Positions 34,949 to 45,809 are shown, counted from the stretch's first letter. The stretch: DNA of 64,000 nt from Serratia marcescens (GCF_006715005.1 NZ_VFMJ01000001.1:1-64000), one strand, 5' to 3'. Translations and numbers: made by a program. The notes: generated by a model from the letters alone, not told the origin.

Positions 34949-35447
34949 GCGTTATAGCTATTAATTCCACGGCGCCGCTACCGTTTGGCAGAGAATAATG
35001 TTATGTGCGTCGGTTTGCACCTGCTTTGTCGTGTGAGTGATTAAGATTGCAGCAGTTTAGGAAACAAAATGCGGGTTGTGTGACGGCGGGGGGGATTCAG
35101 TGCATGAAATAAGCAACAAATCACATAATGCGCAAAAATAACGTAGATCCGAGCGGCGGCGTGCGTTCAAATAATGAACGAACTCCCGCTGCGCCGCTCG
35201 CCAAATAGCCATTCATTAAAGCGTCATAACCATGCAATAAAACTCGGGCAAAAAGTTTGCACTCTGCCTTGCGTAAGGTTTGGTAAAAGTTAAATCCCCA
35301 ACCGGGCGCGTAAATGGTAATACCATCACGGCGTTACCGGTTTGCAGCGGGGTTTTCAGCGGGGTGTTAAAATGTGCGGGTAACCTGATTTCGATCAAGG
35401 CCCGTATGGACAGGAGGTGAATACTTTGTTACTTTACCGTCACGTTT
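34949..35447. other. aroP-pdhR intergenic region
   Basis: About 500 bases without a supported gene. They contain a long imperfect inverted repeat (GAGCGGCG at 35151-35158 with CGCCGCTC at 35192-35199, and an inner GTTCA / TGAAC pair). They also contain a PdhR-like core TGGTAATACCA at 35315-35325. A 60-codon reverse frame (35216-35398) has no features of a gene. Confidence 0.45.
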
Positions 35448-35451
35448 TTGA

Positions 35452-35468
35452 AATTGGTATTACCAATT
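35452..35468. promoter_or_regulatory. PdhR operator
   Basis: AATTGGTATTACCAATT is a perfect match to the PdhR consensus AATTGGTNNNACCAATT and lies 33 bases before the pdhR start. Pyruvate-free PdhR should bind here and repress pdhR-aceEF, as in E. coli. Confidence 0.93.
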
Positions 35469-35501
35469 GACTCCGCGCCATTCGCAGAGAAGAATTCACT
35501 C

Positions 35502-36266
35502 ATGGCCTACAGCAAAATCCGCCAACCCAAGTTGTCAGATGTTATCGAGCAACAGCTCGAATACCTGATCCTCGAGGGGACACTGCGCCCAGGCGAAAAA
35601 CTGCCTCCGGAGCGCGAGCTGGCGAAACAATTTGATGTCTCCCGTCCTTCTCTGAGAGAGGCCATTCAGCGCCTGGAAGCGAAAGGGCTGCTCCTGCGCC
35701 GTCAGGGCGGCGGCACCTTCGTGCAAACTAATCTGTGGCAGAGCTTCAGCGATCCGCTGGCCGAGCTGCTGGCCGACCATCCCGAATCACAGTTCGATCT
35801 GCTGGAAACCCGTCACGCGCTGGAAGGCATTGCCGCCTATTACGCGGCGCTGCGCGGCACCGATGAAGATCTGGCGCGCATCCGCGACTGCCACATCGTG
35901 ATTCAACAGGCTCAAGACAGCGGCGATCTCGACGCCGAAGCCGATGCGGTCATGCAGTATCAAATCGCCGTGACCGAAGCTGCCCACAACGTTGTGTTAC
36001 TTCACCTGCTACGCTGCATGGGGCCGATGCTGGAACAGAACGTGCGTCAGAACTTTGAATTGCTCTACTCGCGCCGTGAGATGTTGGCAAAAGTGAGCAG
36101 CCACCGCGCCGGAATTTTTGAGGCGATTGTGGCACGCGAGCCGGAAAAGGCCCGTGAAGCCTCGCATCGCCACTTGGCGTTTATCGAGGAAATCTTGCTG
36201 GATCTCAGCCGGGAGCATACTCGGCGCGAGAGATCGCTACGGCGTCTCCAGCAACGCAAGGATTAA
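35502..36266 (+). CDS. pdhR: Pyruvate dehydrogenase complex repressor PdhR
   Basis: A product of 254 residues from ATG 35502 ([13 protein letters not shown]), the same start and length as E. coli PdhR. An upstream in-frame extension covers the operator and is rejected. It is a GntR/FadR-type regulator: winged HTH in residues 9-75 ([31 protein letters not shown]), then a helical effector domain that binds pyruvate. It is the first gene of the pdhR-aceE-aceF unit and autoregulated through the operator upstream. Confidence 0.96.
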   Translation: MAYSKIRQPKLSDVIEQQLEYLILEGTLRPGEKLPPERELAKQFDVSRPSLREAIQRLEAKGLLLRRQGGGTFVQTNLWQSFSDPLAELLADHPESQFDLLETRHALEGIAAYYAALRGTDEDLARIRDCHIVIQQAQDSGDLDAEADAVMQYQIAVTEAAHNVVLLHLLRCMGPMLEQNVRQNFELLYSRREMLAKVSSHRAGIFEAIVAREPEKAREASHRHLAFIEEILLDLSREHTRRERSLRRLQQRKD

Positions 36267-36313
36267 GAGCTGTCCTCTTCAGGGTACACCAGCCTGCGGG
36301 GGTTAAGTTCGAG

Positions 36314-36329
36314 GTACTTAGTTAAGTAC
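36314..36329. promoter_or_regulatory. Inverted repeat between pdhR and aceE
   Basis: GTACTTA-GT-TAAGTAC, a 7-bp inverted repeat with a 2-base centre, lies about 100 bases before aceE. It could be an operator, or a weak hairpin in the pdhR-aceE transcript. No assigned regulator. Confidence 0.35.
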
Positions 36330-36431
36330 TTAAGCGGCAACTAAACTGATGGGCCTGTCTTCGTGTGTTTTTGCACAGAGCACAGGAAGACAGGCTCCAA
36401 ACAAACCATTAGACAGATAAGGAATACCACC

Positions 36432-39095
36432 ATGTCAGAACGTTTAAACAATGACGTGGATCCGATCGAAACCCGCGACTGGCTGCAGGCGATCGAATCG
36501 GTCATCCGTGAAGAGGGTGTTGAGCGAGCTCAGTTTCTGATTGATCAGGTATTGGGAGAAGCCCGCAAAGGCGGCGTTAACGTTGCGGCCGGTGCTGCAG
36601 CGCACAACTACGTCAACACCATCGCGGTAGAAGACGAACCGGCCTACCCAGGCAACCTGGATCTGGAACGCCGCATTCGCTCTGCGATCCGTTGGAACGC
36701 GATCATGACCGTTCTGCGCGCATCCAAAAAAGACCTGGAGCTGGGCGGCCACATGGCTTCCTTCCAGTCTTCCGCGACCTTCTATGAAGTCTGCTTTAAC
36801 CACTTCTTCCGCGCATGCAACGAGAAAGACGGCGGCGACCTGGTGTACTTCCAGGGCCACATCTCTCCGGGCGTTTACGCGCGTGCCTTCCTTGAAGGCC
36901 GCCTGACCGAAGAACAAATGAACAACTTCCGTCAGGAAGTGCACGGCAATGGCCTGTCCTCTTACCCGCATCCTAAGCTGATGCCGGAATTCTGGCAGTT
37001 CCCGACCGTTTCCATGGGCCTGGGCCCAATCAGCGCCATCTATCAGGCGAAGTTCCTGAAATACCTGGAACACCGTGGCCTGAAAGATACCTCTGAGCAG
37101 ACCGTTTACGCCTTCCTGGGCGACGGTGAAATGGATGAGCCGGAATCCAAAGGCGCCATCACCATCGCGACCCGCGAGAAGCTGGACAACCTGGTGTTCG
37201 TCATCAACTGCAACCTGCAGCGCCTGGACGGCCCGGTTACCGGCAACGGCAAGATCATCAACGAACTGGAAGGCATCTTCTCCGGCGCAGGCTGGCAGGT
37301 GCTGAAAGTGATCTGGGGCGGCCGTTGGGACGAACTGCTGCGTAAAGACACCAGCGGTAAACTGGTTCAGCTGATGAACGAGACCCTGGACGGCGACTAC
37401 CAGACCTTCAAATCCAAAGACGGCGCTTACGTGCGTGAGCACTTCTTTGGCCGTTACCCGGAAACCGCGGCGCTGGTCAAAGACATGACCGACGACGAAA
37501 TCTGGGCGCTGAACCGTGGTGGTCACGATCCGAAGAAAATCTTCGCTGCACTGAAAAAAGCGCAGGACACCAAAGGCAAACCGACCGTTATCCTGGCCCA
37601 CACCATCAAAGGTTACGGCATGGGTGAAACCGCGGAAGGTAAAAACATCGCTCACCAGGTGAAGAAAATGAACATGGAAGGGGTTCACCACTTCCGCGAT
37701 CGTTTCAACGTGCCGGTTGCCGATGCTGACATCGAAAAACTGCCGTACATCACCTTCGACAAAGAGTCCGAAGAGTACAAATACCTGCACGAACGTCGCC
37801 AGGCGCTGAAAGGCTACGTGCCGACGCGTCTGCCTGAGTTCACCCAGAAGCTGGAAATGCCGGCGCTGGAAGATTTCAGCTCGCTGCTGGAAGAGCAGAA
37901 CAAAGAGATCTCCACCACTATCGCCTTCGTGCGTGCCCTGAACGTGATGCTGAAGAACAAGTCGATCAAAGATCGCCTGGTACCAATCATCGCCGACGAA
38001 GCGCGTACCTTCGGTATGGAAGGTCTGTTCCGTCAGATCGGTATCTACAGCCCGAACGGCCAGCAGTACACTCCGCAGGACCGTGAGCAGGTTGCTTACT
38101 ACAAAGAAGACGAGAAAGGCCAAATCCTGCAGGAAGGCATCAACGAACTGGGTGCAGCCTCTTCCTGGCTGGCCGCAGCGACTTCCTACAGCACCAACGA
38201 TCTGCCGATGATTCCGTTCTACATCTACTACTCGATGTTCGGTTTCCAGCGTATCGGCGACCTGTGCTGGGCAGCGGGCGACCAACAGGCGCGCGGCTTC
38301 CTGATCGGCGGGACCTCGGGCCGTACTACCCTGAACGGCGAAGGTCTGCAGCACGAAGATGGCCACAGCCACATTCAGTCTCTGACCATCCCTAACTGCA
38401 TCTCTTACGATCCGGCTTACGCGTACGAAGTGGCGGTGATCATGCACGACGGTCTGGTGCGCATGTATGGCGACAACCCGGAAAACGTGTACTACTACCT
38501 GACCACGCTGAACGAAAACTACCACATGCCTGCGATGCCGCAGGGTGCGGAAGAAGGTATCCGCAAGGGTATCTACAAGCTGGAAACGCTGGAAGGCAGC
38601 AAAGGCAAGGTACAGCTGCTGGGCTCCGGTGCCATCCTGCGCCACGTGCGCGAAGCTGCGCAGATCCTGGCGAAGGACTACGGCGTGGGTTCCGACACCT
38701 ACAGCGTGACCTCGTTCACCGAACTGGCGCGCGACGGCCAGGACTGCGAGCGCTGGAACATGCTGCACCCAACCGAAACGCCACGCGTACCTTACATCGC
38801 TCAGGTGATGAGCGACGCGCCGGCGGTAGCGTCTACCGACTACATGAAACTGTTCGCCGAACAGGTTCGTACTTATGTGCCGGCCAGCGATTATCGCGTA
38901 CTGGGCACCGACGGCTTCGGTCGTTCGGACAGCCGCGAAAACCTGCGTCACCACTTCGAAGTCGATGCATCTTACGTGGTGGTTGCTGCTCTGGGTGAAC
39001 TGGCTAAACGCGGTGAGATCGAAGCTTCTGTGGTTGCTGATGCAATCAAGAAATTCGACATCAACCCGGAAAAAGTTAACCCGCGTCTGGCCTAA
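36432..39095 (+). CDS. aceE: Pyruvate dehydrogenase E1 component
   Basis: A product of 887 residues from ATG 36432, identical in length to E. coli AceE. It is a homodimeric thiamine-diphosphate enzyme that decarboxylates pyruvate and acetylates the lipoyl groups of AceF. The ThDP motif GDGEMDEPESKG to FVINCN is near residues 230-260. The inner-loop region HHFRDRFNVP and the C-terminal transketolase-like domain are present. An in-frame upstream extension from 36363 lacks a ribosome site, while AAGGAATACC precedes the chosen start. It is followed 13 bases later by aceF. Confidence 0.97.
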   Translation: MSERLNNDVDPIETRDWLQAIESVIREEGVERAQFLIDQVLGEARKGGVNVAAGAAAHNYVNTIAVEDEPAYPGNLDLERRIRSAIRWNAIMTVLRASKKDLELGGHMASFQSSATFYEVCFNHFFRACNEKDGGDLVYFQGHISPGVYARAFLEGRLTEEQMNNFRQEVHGNGLSSYPHPKLMPEFWQFPTVSMGLGPISAIYQAKFLKYLEHRGLKDTSEQTVYAFLGDGEMDEPESKGAITIATREKLDNLVFVINCNLQRLDGPVTGNGKIINELEGIFSGAGWQVLKVIWGGRWDELLRKDTSGKLVQLMNETLDGDYQTFKSKDGAYVREHFFGRYPETAALVKDMTDDEIWALNRGGHDPKKIFAALKKAQDTKGKPTVILAHTIKGYGMGETAEGKNIAHQVKKMNMEGVHHFRDRFNVPVADADIEKLPYITFDKESEEYKYLHERRQALKGYVPTRLPEFTQKLEMPALEDFSSLLEEQNKEISTTIAFVRALNVMLKNKSIKDRLVPIIADEARTFGMEGLFRQIGIYSPNGQQYTPQDREQVAYYKEDEKGQILQEGINELGAASSWLAAATSYSTNDLPMIPFYIYYSMFGFQRIGDLCWAAGDQQARGFLIGGTSGRTTLNGEGLQHEDGHSHIQSLTIPNCISYDPAYAYEVAVIMHDGLVRMYGDNPENVYYYLTTLNENYHMPAMPQGAEEGIRKGIYKLETLEGSKGKVQLLGSGAILRHVREAAQILAKDYGVGSDTYSVTSFTELARDGQDCERWNMLHPTETPRVPYIAQVMSDAPAVASTDYMKLFAEQVRTYVPASDYRVLGTDGFGRSDSRENLRHHFEVDASYVVVAALGELAKRGEIEASVVADAIKKFDINPEKVNPRLA

Positions 39096-39108
39096 GAGGT
39101 ACTGAATA

Positions 39109-41013
39109 ATGTCTATCGAAATCAACGTACCGGACATCGGTGCAGATGAAGTCGAAATCACCGAGATTCTGGTGAAGGTCGGCGATAAAGTTGAAGCGGA
39201 ACAATCGCTGATCACCGTGGAAGGCGACAAGGCTTCCATGGAAGTGCCCTCCCCGCAGGCGGGCGTGGTGAAAGAGATCAAAGTGGCGGTCGGCGATAAA
39301 ACCGAAACCGGCAAACTGATCATGATCTTCGAAGCGGCAGGCGCAGCGGAAGCTGCACCGGCGGCGAAAGCGGAAGAAAAACCGGCGGCGAAAGCGGAAG
39401 AAAAACCGGCGGCAGCAGCTGCCCCGGCCGCCGCTGCGGCCAAAGACGTTGCCGTGCCGGACATCGGCGCCGACGAAGTCGAAGTGACCGAGATCCTGGT
39501 GAAAGTGGGCGACAAGGTGGAAGCCGAGCAGTCCCTGATCACCGTAGAAGGCGACAAGGCTTCCATGGAAGTGCCTGCGCCGTTCGCGGGCACCGTGAAA
39601 GAGATCAAGATCGCGACCGGCGACAAAGTGAAAACCGGTTCCCTGATCATGGTGTTCGAAGTGGCCGGCGCCGCTTCCGCTGCGGCCCCGGCTGCGGCGC
39701 AAGCCCCTGCTGCCGCTGCAGCACCTGCGGCCTCTGCAGCCAAAGACGTCGCCGTGCCGGATATCGGCGGTGACGAAGTCGAAGTGACCGAAGTGATGGT
39801 TAAGGTGGGCGATAAGGTTGCCGCCGAGCAGTCTCTGATCACCGTGGAAGGCGACAAGGCCTCCATGGAAGTGCCTGCGCCGTTCGCGGGTACCGTGAAA
39901 GAGATCAAGATCGCGAGCGGCGACAAAGTGAAAACCGGCTCTCTGATCATGGTGTTCGAAGTGGAAGGCGCTGCGCCTGCCGCTGCCGCCGCTCCAGCCG
40001 CTAAAGCGGACGCTGCGCCGGCGCCGGCCGCCGCTAAAGCCGCCGCTCCGGCTGCGAAAGCTGACGATAAAGGCGAGTTCGCCGAGAACGCGGCCTACGT
40101 GCACGCGACCCCGGTCATTCGTCGTCTGGCGCGTGAATTCGGCGTTAACCTGGCGAAAGTGAAGGGCACCGGTCGTAAAGGCCGCATCCTGCGCGAAGAC
40201 GTTCAGACTTACGTGAAAGACGCGGTGAAACGCGCTGAAGCGGCTCCGGCGGCTGCCGGCGGCGGTCTGCCAGGCATGCTGCCATGGCCGAAAGTGGACT
40301 TCAGCAAGTTCGGCGAGATCGAAGAAGTCGAAATGGGCCGCATCCAGAAGATCTCTGGCGCGAACCTGAGCCGCAACTGGGTGATGATCCCGCACGTGAC
40401 TCACTTCGACAAAACCGACATCACCGATCTGGAAGCTTTCCGCAAGCAACAGAACGAAGAAGCGGCCAAGCGCAAGCTGGACGTGAAGTTCACGCCTGTC
40501 GTGTTCATCATGAAAGCCGTTGCTGCCGCTCTGGAGCAGATGCCGCGCTTCAACAGCTCGCTGTCCGAAGATGGCCAGAAGCTGACGCTGAAGAAATACA
40601 TCAACATCGGCGTGGCGGTAGATACCCCGAACGGCCTGGTGGTTCCCGTGTTCAAGGACGTGAACAAGAAGAGCATCACCGAGCTGTCTCGTGAACTGAT
40701 GGCCATCTCCAAGAAAGCGCGCGACGGCAAGCTGACCGCGGGCGAGATGCAGGGCGGCTGCTTCACCATCTCCAGCCTGGGTGGCATCGGGACGACTCAC
40801 TTCGCGCCGATCGTCAACGCGCCGGAAGTGGCTATCCTGGGCGTCTCCAAGTCTGCGATGGAGCCGGTCTGGAACGGTAAAGAGTTCATGCCGCGCCTGA
40901 TGATGCCGATGTCGCTGTCCTTCGACCACCGCGTTATCGACGGTGCCGATGGGGCGCGCTTTATCACCATCATCAACAACATGTTGTCCGACATTCGCCG
41001 TCTGGTGATGTAA
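39109..41013 (+). CDS. aceF: Pyruvate dehydrogenase E2 (dihydrolipoyl acetyltransferase)
   Basis: A 634-residue core protein of the pyruvate dehydrogenase complex. Three lipoyl domains with lipoylated Lys41, Lys150 and Lys250 (each in [11 protein letters not shown]) are joined by Ala/Pro-rich linkers. They are followed by the E1/E3-binding domain ([19 protein letters not shown]) and the acetyltransferase domain with catalytic His607 in [12 protein letters not shown]. Lipoyl domains 2 and 3 are nearly identical at DNA level with a 300-base period, so copy number could change by recombination. Confidence 0.97.
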   Translation: MSIEINVPDIGADEVEITEILVKVGDKVEAEQSLITVEGDKASMEVPSPQAGVVKEIKVAVGDKTETGKLIMIFEAAGAAEAAPAAKAEEKPAAKAEEKPAAAAAPAAAAAKDVAVPDIGADEVEVTEILVKVGDKVEAEQSLITVEGDKASMEVPAPFAGTVKEIKIATGDKVKTGSLIMVFEVAGAASAAAPAAAQAPAAAAAPAASAAKDVAVPDIGGDEVEVTEVMVKVGDKVAAEQSLITVEGDKASMEVPAPFAGTVKEIKIASGDKVKTGSLIMVFEVEGAAPAAAAAPAAKADAAPAPAAAKAAAPAAKADDKGEFAENAAYVHATPVIRRLAREFGVNLAKVKGTGRKGRILREDVQTYVKDAVKRAEAAPAAAGGGLPGMLPWPKVDFSKFGEIEEVEMGRIQKISGANLSRNWVMIPHVTHFDKTDITDLEAFRKQQNEEAAKRKLDVKFTPVVFIMKAVAAALEQMPRFNSSLSEDGQKLTLKKYINIGVAVDTPNGLVVPVFKDVNKKSITELSRELMAISKKARDGKLTAGEMQGGCFTISSLGGIGTTHFAPIVNAPEVAILGVSKSAMEPVWNGKEFMPRLMMPMSLSFDHRVIDGADGARFITIINNMLSDIRRLVM

Positions 41014-41020
41014 TGCAAAA

Positions 41021-41042
41021 GGGGCGCAGCATGCTGCGCCCC
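41021..41042 (+). terminator. Hairpin after aceF
   Basis: GGGGCGCAGC-AT-GCTGCGCCCC is a perfect stem 7 bases after the aceF stop but lacks a T run. Partial readthrough into lpdA would fit the known E. coli arrangement. Confidence 0.55.
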
Positions 41043-41246
41043 TGACGATTCTGTAGCAGTTTTGTCGGATTTTGCACAACTCGACAAAATTGTTGAGACA
41101 CGGGTCACTCGAACACGCTTTGCAGATTATTAACAATTCTGTAAACTGCTCGCGGTGTAAGCGTCCCGGTGGATGAAGGGCGTTATGAGATCGATTAGCA
41201 ATAAAAATGACGTCTGACCCGCCGGACAATCAATTAAGAGGTCATG

Positions 41247-42671
41247 ATGAGTACTGAAATTAAAACTCAGGTCGTGGTACTTGGGGCGGGCCCGGCAGGT
41301 TACTCTGCAGCCTTTCGTTGCGCTGACTTAGGTCTTGAAACCGTTCTGGTTGAACGTTATTCCACTCTGGGCGGGGTTTGCCTGAACGTGGGATGTATCC
41401 CTTCCAAAGCACTGCTGCACGTTGCCAAAGTGATCGAAGAAGCCAAAGCGCTGGCCGAACACGGCATCGTTTTCGGCGAGCCGAAAACCGACATCGACAA
41501 AGTGCGCGTCTGGAAAGAAAAAGTCATCACTCAGCTGACCGGCGGTCTGGCTGGCATGGCGAAAGGCCGTAAAGTGAAAGTGGTCAACGGCCTGGGCAAG
41601 TTCACCGGCGCTAACACCCTGGTTGTGGAAGGCGAAAACGGCCCAACCACCATCAACTTCGACAACGCCATCATCGCTGCAGGTTCTCGTCCGATCCAAC
41701 TGCCATTCATTCCTCATGAAGATCCACGCGTGTGGGATTCCACCGATGCGCTGGAACTGAAAACCGTCCCAGAGCGTCTGCTGGTTATGGGCGGCGGCAT
41801 CATCGGCCTGGAAATGGGCACCGTATACCATGCGCTGGGTTCACAGATCGACGTCGTTGAAATGTTCGATCAGGTTATCCCGGCGGCAGATAAAGACGTG
41901 GTGAAAGTCTTCACCAAACGTATCAGCAAGCAGTTCAACCTGATGCTGGAAACCAAAGTGACCGCAGTAGAAGCCAAAGAAGACGGCATCTACGTCACGA
42001 TGGAAGGTAAAAAAGCGCCGGCAGAACCACAGCGTTACGACGCGGTGCTGGTGGCGATCGGCCGCGTGCCGAACGGCAAACTGCTGGATGCCGGTAAAGC
42101 CGGTGTTGAAGTTGACGAGCGTGGCTTCATCAACGTCGACAAACAGCTGCGCACCAACGTGCCGCACATCTTCGCTATCGGCGACATCGTCGGTCAGCCG
42201 ATGCTGGCGCACAAAGGCGTGCACGAAGGCCACGTTGCCGCAGAAGTTATCGCCGGCATGAAGCACTACTTCGATCCGAAAGTGATCCCATCCATCGCTT
42301 ACACCGAGCCGGAAGTGGCATGGGTGGGTCTGACCGAGAAAGAAGCGAAAGAGAAAGGCATCAGCTACGAAACCTCCACCTTCCCGTGGGCGGCTTCCGG
42401 CCGTGCGATCGCTTCCGACTGTGCAGACGGCATGACCAAACTGATCTTCGACAAAGAAACTCACCGCATCATCGGTGGCGCGATTGTCGGCACCAACGGC
42501 GGCGAGCTGCTGGGTGAAATCGGTCTGGCTATCGAGATGGGCTGCGACGCGGAAGACATCGCGCTGACCATCCACGCTCACCCGACCCTGCACGAATCCG
42601 TGGGCCTGGCGGCGGAAATCTACGAAGGCAGCATCACCGACCTGCCTAACCCGAAAGCCAAGAAGAAGTAA
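41247..42671 (+). CDS. lpdA: Dihydrolipoyl dehydrogenase (E3)
   Basis: A product of 474 residues from the second of two tandem ATG codons (41247), matching the E. coli length. ATG 41244 would add one Met. It is a flavoprotein shared by the pyruvate, 2-oxoglutarate and glycine cleavage complexes and reoxidises dihydrolipoamide with NAD. The FAD motif VVVLGAGPAGYSAAF, the redox disulfide Cys45 and Cys50 (GGVCLNVGCIPSK), the NAD-binding VMGGGIIGLEMG and the C-terminal AHPTLHES base are present. The 230-base gap after aceF allows its own promoter. Confidence 0.97.
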   Translation: MSTEIKTQVVVLGAGPAGYSAAFRCADLGLETVLVERYSTLGGVCLNVGCIPSKALLHVAKVIEEAKALAEHGIVFGEPKTDIDKVRVWKEKVITQLTGGLAGMAKGRKVKVVNGLGKFTGANTLVVEGENGPTTINFDNAIIAAGSRPIQLPFIPHEDPRVWDSTDALELKTVPERLLVMGGGIIGLEMGTVYHALGSQIDVVEMFDQVIPAADKDVVKVFTKRISKQFNLMLETKVTAVEAKEDGIYVTMEGKKAPAEPQRYDAVLVAIGRVPNGKLLDAGKAGVEVDERGFINVDKQLRTNVPHIFAIGDIVGQPMLAHKGVHEGHVAAEVIAGMKHYFDPKVIPSIAYTEPEVAWVGLTEKEAKEKGISYETSTFPWAASGRAIASDCADGMTKLIFDKETHRIIGGAIVGTNGGELLGEIGLAIEMGCDAEDIALTIHAHPTLHESVGLAAEIYEGSITDLPNPKAKKK

Positions 42672-42697
42672 TTCTGCTGGCTTGACCGGTTAACAAG

Positions 42698-42727
42698 CGG
42701 CTCCTGAGAAGGGGCCGTTTTTTTTTT
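42698..42727 (+). terminator. Terminator after lpdA
   Basis: CGGCTCC / GGGGCCG with loop TGAGAA is followed by ten T, a typical intrinsic terminator. Confidence 0.85.
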
Positions 42728-43187
42728 GCTCAGATGCACCAAGCGGTATTTTTGTGGCCGCTGCGCCAAATTCCGATCCTCCTGCTTATATCCTTTCTAA
42801 CTATATGGATATAATGCCCTGCTAGTCCGGCAGCCGATTACGCTGCGCTCAACGATTCAGCAAAGATTTAATGTTGCTTTTATGTGAACGAATTAACAAC
42901 CGTTTCAAATCCTGATATGCTGGCTGAGCGGAACCGGGCACTGTACCTTACAGTCCAGGACATCGACAGCAGTGCCCCGTCAGGATAGATGGCATCAATA
43001 TCGCCGTGCGCTCTACCCATCAGTCTTTCATGCTGTAACGCTGTTTGACCGTGCTTGTTTGCCCCAATCACCGTTTCGGGGCCTTTACGGGCCGATCGCC
43101 TAGCCACAGAGTGAAACCCCAAGGGTATAAACCCGGTTTGCATATACGCCAGGCACAATAAATGACAATGAGAGCGAGGAGAACGTC
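42728..43187. other. 460-base region upstream of acnB
   Basis: It contains a TATAAT hexamer at 42810-42815, the best -10 candidate, with only a weak -35. This implies a leader of roughly 365 bases before acnB. A reverse 92-codon frame (42880-43158) has no homology I recognise and is not called. The long leader could carry post-transcriptional control, since acnB mRNA is a known RyhB target in E. coli. Confidence 0.45.
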
Positions 43188-45785
43188 GTGCTAGAAGAAT
43201 ACCGTAAGCACGTAGCCGAGCGTGCTGCTGAGGGCATCGCCCCTAAGCCGCTAGACGCCACCCAAATGGCCGCGCTGGTCGAACTACTGAAGAATCCGCC
43301 AAAAGGCGAAGAAGAATTCCTGTTAGACCTGCTGATTAACCGTGTTCCACCGGGCGTCGACGAAGCCGCCTACGTCAAAGCAGGTTTCCTGGCGGCCATC
43401 GCCAAAGGCGAAGCGACATCCCCCCTGGTTACCCCCGAGAAAGCCATTGAACTGTTAGGCACCATGCAGGGCGGTTATAACATTCATCCGTTGATCGATG
43501 CCCTGGACAACGAAAAGCTGGCGCCTATCGCCGCTAAAGCGCTGTCCCACACGCTGCTGATGTTCGACAACTTCTACGACGTGGAAGATAAGGCTAAGGC
43601 CGGTAACCCGCACGCCAAACAGATAATGCAGTCCTGGGCCGACGCCGAATGGTATCTGTCGCGCCCTGAGCTGGCGGAAAAGATCACCGTCACCGTGTTC
43701 AAAGTCACCGGTGAAACCAACACCGATGACCTTTCTCCGGCGCCGGACGCCTGGTCGCGCCCGGACATCCCGCTGCACGCGCTGGCGATGCTGAAAAACG
43801 AACGTGAAGGCATCGTGCCGGATCAGCCGGGCAGCGTAGGCCCGATCAAACAGATCGAGCTGCTGAACAAGAAAGGCTTCCCGCTGGCCTACGTCGGCGA
43901 CGTGGTCGGCACCGGTTCTTCCCGTAAATCCGCCACCAACTCCGTGCTGTGGTTTATGGGCGATGACATCCCGCATGTGCCGAACAAGCGCGGCGGCGGC
44001 GTGGTGCTGGGCGGCAAGATTGCGCCTATCTTCTTCAACACCATGGAAGATGCCGGCGCCTTGCCGATCGAAGTGGACGTGTCCGAGCTGAACATGGGTG
44101 ACGTGATCGACGTTTACCCGTACAAAGGTGAAGTGCGCAACCACGAGACCGGTGCGCTGATCGCCAACTTCGAGCTGAAAACCGACGTGCTGCTGGATGA
44201 AGTGCGCGCCGGCGGCCGTATCCCGCTGATCATCGGCCGCGGTCTGACCACCAAGGCGCGCGAAGCGCTGGGTCTGCCGCACAGCGAGGTGTTCCGTATC
44301 GCCAAACCGGTTGCCGCGAGCAGCAAAGGCTTCTCGCTGGCGCAGAAAATGGTCGGCCGCGCCTGCGGCGTCGCCGGTATTCGCCCTGGCGAATACTGCG
44401 AACCGAAGATGACCTCCGTCGGTTCTCAGGACACCACCGGCCCGATGACCCGCGATGAGTTGAAAGACCTGGCCTGCCTCGGCTTCTCTGCCGATCTGGT
44501 CATGCAGTCGTTCTGCCACACCGCCGCGTATCCGAAACCGGTCGACGTGACTACGCACCATACGCTGCCTGACTTCATCATGAACCGCGGCGGCGTCTCG
44601 CTGCGTCCGGGCGACGGCGTGATCCACTCCTGGCTGAACCGCATGCTGCTGCCTGACACCGTCGGCACCGGCGGCGATTCCCACACCCGCTTCCCGATCG
44701 GTATCTCCTTCCCGGCCGGTTCCGGCCTGGTGGCATTTGCCGCCGCGACTGGCGTGATGCCGCTGGATATGCCTGAGTCGGTGCTGGTGCGCTTCAAAGG
44801 CAAAATGCAGCCGGGCATCACCCTGCGCGATCTGGTGCATGCCATCCCTTACTACGCGATCCAGCAAGGGTTGCTGACCGTCGAGAAGAAGGGCAAGAAA
44901 AACATCTTCTCCGGCCGCATTCTGGAGATCGAAGGCCTGCCGGACCTGAAGGTCGAGCAGGCGTTTGAGCTGACCGATGCGTCCGCCGAACGTTCCGCCG
45001 CCGGTTGTACCATCAAGCTGGACAAGGCGCCGATCGAAGAGTACCTGAACTCCAACATCGTGCTGCTGAAGTGGATGATCTCCGAAGGCTACGGCGATCG
45101 CCGTACGCTGGAGCGCCGTATTCAGGGCATGGAAAAATGGCTGGCGGATCCGCAGCTGCTGGAAGGCGATGCGGATGCGGAATACGCAGCGGTGATCGAC
45201 ATCGATCTGAACGAGATCAAAGAGCCGATCCTGTGCGCGCCGAACGATCCTGACGATGCACGCCTGCTGTCCGACGTGGCCAACAGCAAAATCGATGAAG
45301 TGTTCATCGGTTCTTGCATGACCAACATCGGCCACTTCCGTGCGGCCGGCAAACTGCTGGATCAGCACAAGGGCCAGCTGCCGACCCGTCTGTGGGTGGC
45401 GCCGCCAACCAAGATGGATGCGGCTCAGCTGACCGAAGAAGGCTACTACAGCGTCTTCGGCAAGAGCGGTGCTCGTATCGAGATCCCGGGCTGCTCGCTG
45501 TGCATGGGCAACCAGGCGCGCGTGGCGGACGGCGCGACGGTGGTCTCCACCTCGACCCGTAACTTCCCGAACCGTCTGGGCACCGGTGCCAACGTCTATC
45601 TGGCGTCTGCCGAACTGGCTGCGGTTGCGTCCCTGCTGGGCCGCCTGCCGACGCCGGACGAATACCAGACCTACATGGCGCAGGTCGACAAGACGGCGGC
45701 GGATACCTACCGTTACCTGAACTTTGACCAGTTGGGGCAGTACACCGAAAAAGCCGACGGCGTGATCTTCCAAACCGCGGTTTAA
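43188..45785 (+). CDS. acnB: Aconitate hydratase B
   Basis: A 865-residue bifunctional 4Fe-4S aconitase and 2-methylisocitrate dehydratase of the TCA cycle, starting at GTG 43188 behind GAGGAGAAC. The N-terminal HEAT-like domain unique to AcnB ([19 protein letters not shown]) precedes the swivel and catalytic domains. Cluster cysteines are seen in [10 protein letters not shown] and in [11 protein letters not shown]. The gene stands alone between two terminators. Confidence 0.97.
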   Translation: MLEEYRKHVAERAAEGIAPKPLDATQMAALVELLKNPPKGEEEFLLDLLINRVPPGVDEAAYVKAGFLAAIAKGEATSPLVTPEKAIELLGTMQGGYNIHPLIDALDNEKLAPIAAKALSHTLLMFDNFYDVEDKAKAGNPHAKQIMQSWADAEWYLSRPELAEKITVTVFKVTGETNTDDLSPAPDAWSRPDIPLHALAMLKNEREGIVPDQPGSVGPIKQIELLNKKGFPLAYVGDVVGTGSSRKSATNSVLWFMGDDIPHVPNKRGGGVVLGGKIAPIFFNTMEDAGALPIEVDVSELNMGDVIDVYPYKGEVRNHETGALIANFELKTDVLLDEVRAGGRIPLIIGRGLTTKAREALGLPHSEVFRIAKPVAASSKGFSLAQKMVGRACGVAGIRPGEYCEPKMTSVGSQDTTGPMTRDELKDLACLGFSADLVMQSFCHTAAYPKPVDVTTHHTLPDFIMNRGGVSLRPGDGVIHSWLNRMLLPDTVGTGGDSHTRFPIGISFPAGSGLVAFAAATGVMPLDMPESVLVRFKGKMQPGITLRDLVHAIPYYAIQQGLLTVEKKGKKNIFSGRILEIEGLPDLKVEQAFELTDASAERSAAGCTIKLDKAPIEEYLNSNIVLLKWMISEGYGDRRTLERRIQGMEKWLADPQLLEGDADAEYAAVIDIDLNEIKEPILCAPNDPDDARLLSDVANSKIDEVFIGSCMTNIGHFRAAGKLLDQHKGQLPTRLWVAPPTKMDAAQLTEEGYYSVFGKSGARIEIPGCSLCMGNQARVADGATVVSTSTRNFPNRLGTGANVYLASAELAAVASLLGRLPTPDEYQTYMAQVDKTAADTYRYLNFDQLGQYTEKADGVIFQTAV

Positions 45786-45809
45786 TTCGAATTTGCATTA
45801 GATCAAACC

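Noticed and set aside
35216-35398. A 60-codon reverse frame between aroP and pdhR
   Set aside because: No ribosome site, no recognisable pattern, and it lies in a regulatory region.
36444-39950. A 1168-codon open frame on the minus strand across aceE and aceF
   Set aside because: It is exactly antisense to highly expressed genes with strong codon bias, which removes stops from the opposite strand. The translation is low-complexity and has no family pattern or ribosome site.
39076-41229. A 717-codon antisense frame over aceF
   Set aside because: Repetitive His/Gly/Arg-rich translation mirroring the lipoyl repeats; a codon-bias shadow.
42880-43158. A 92-codon reverse frame upstream of acnB
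   Set aside because: No start signal or family pattern; it overlaps the likely acnB leader.
43455-45773. A 772-codon antisense frame over acnB
   Set aside because: Shadow of a biased gene, with no domain or start signal.
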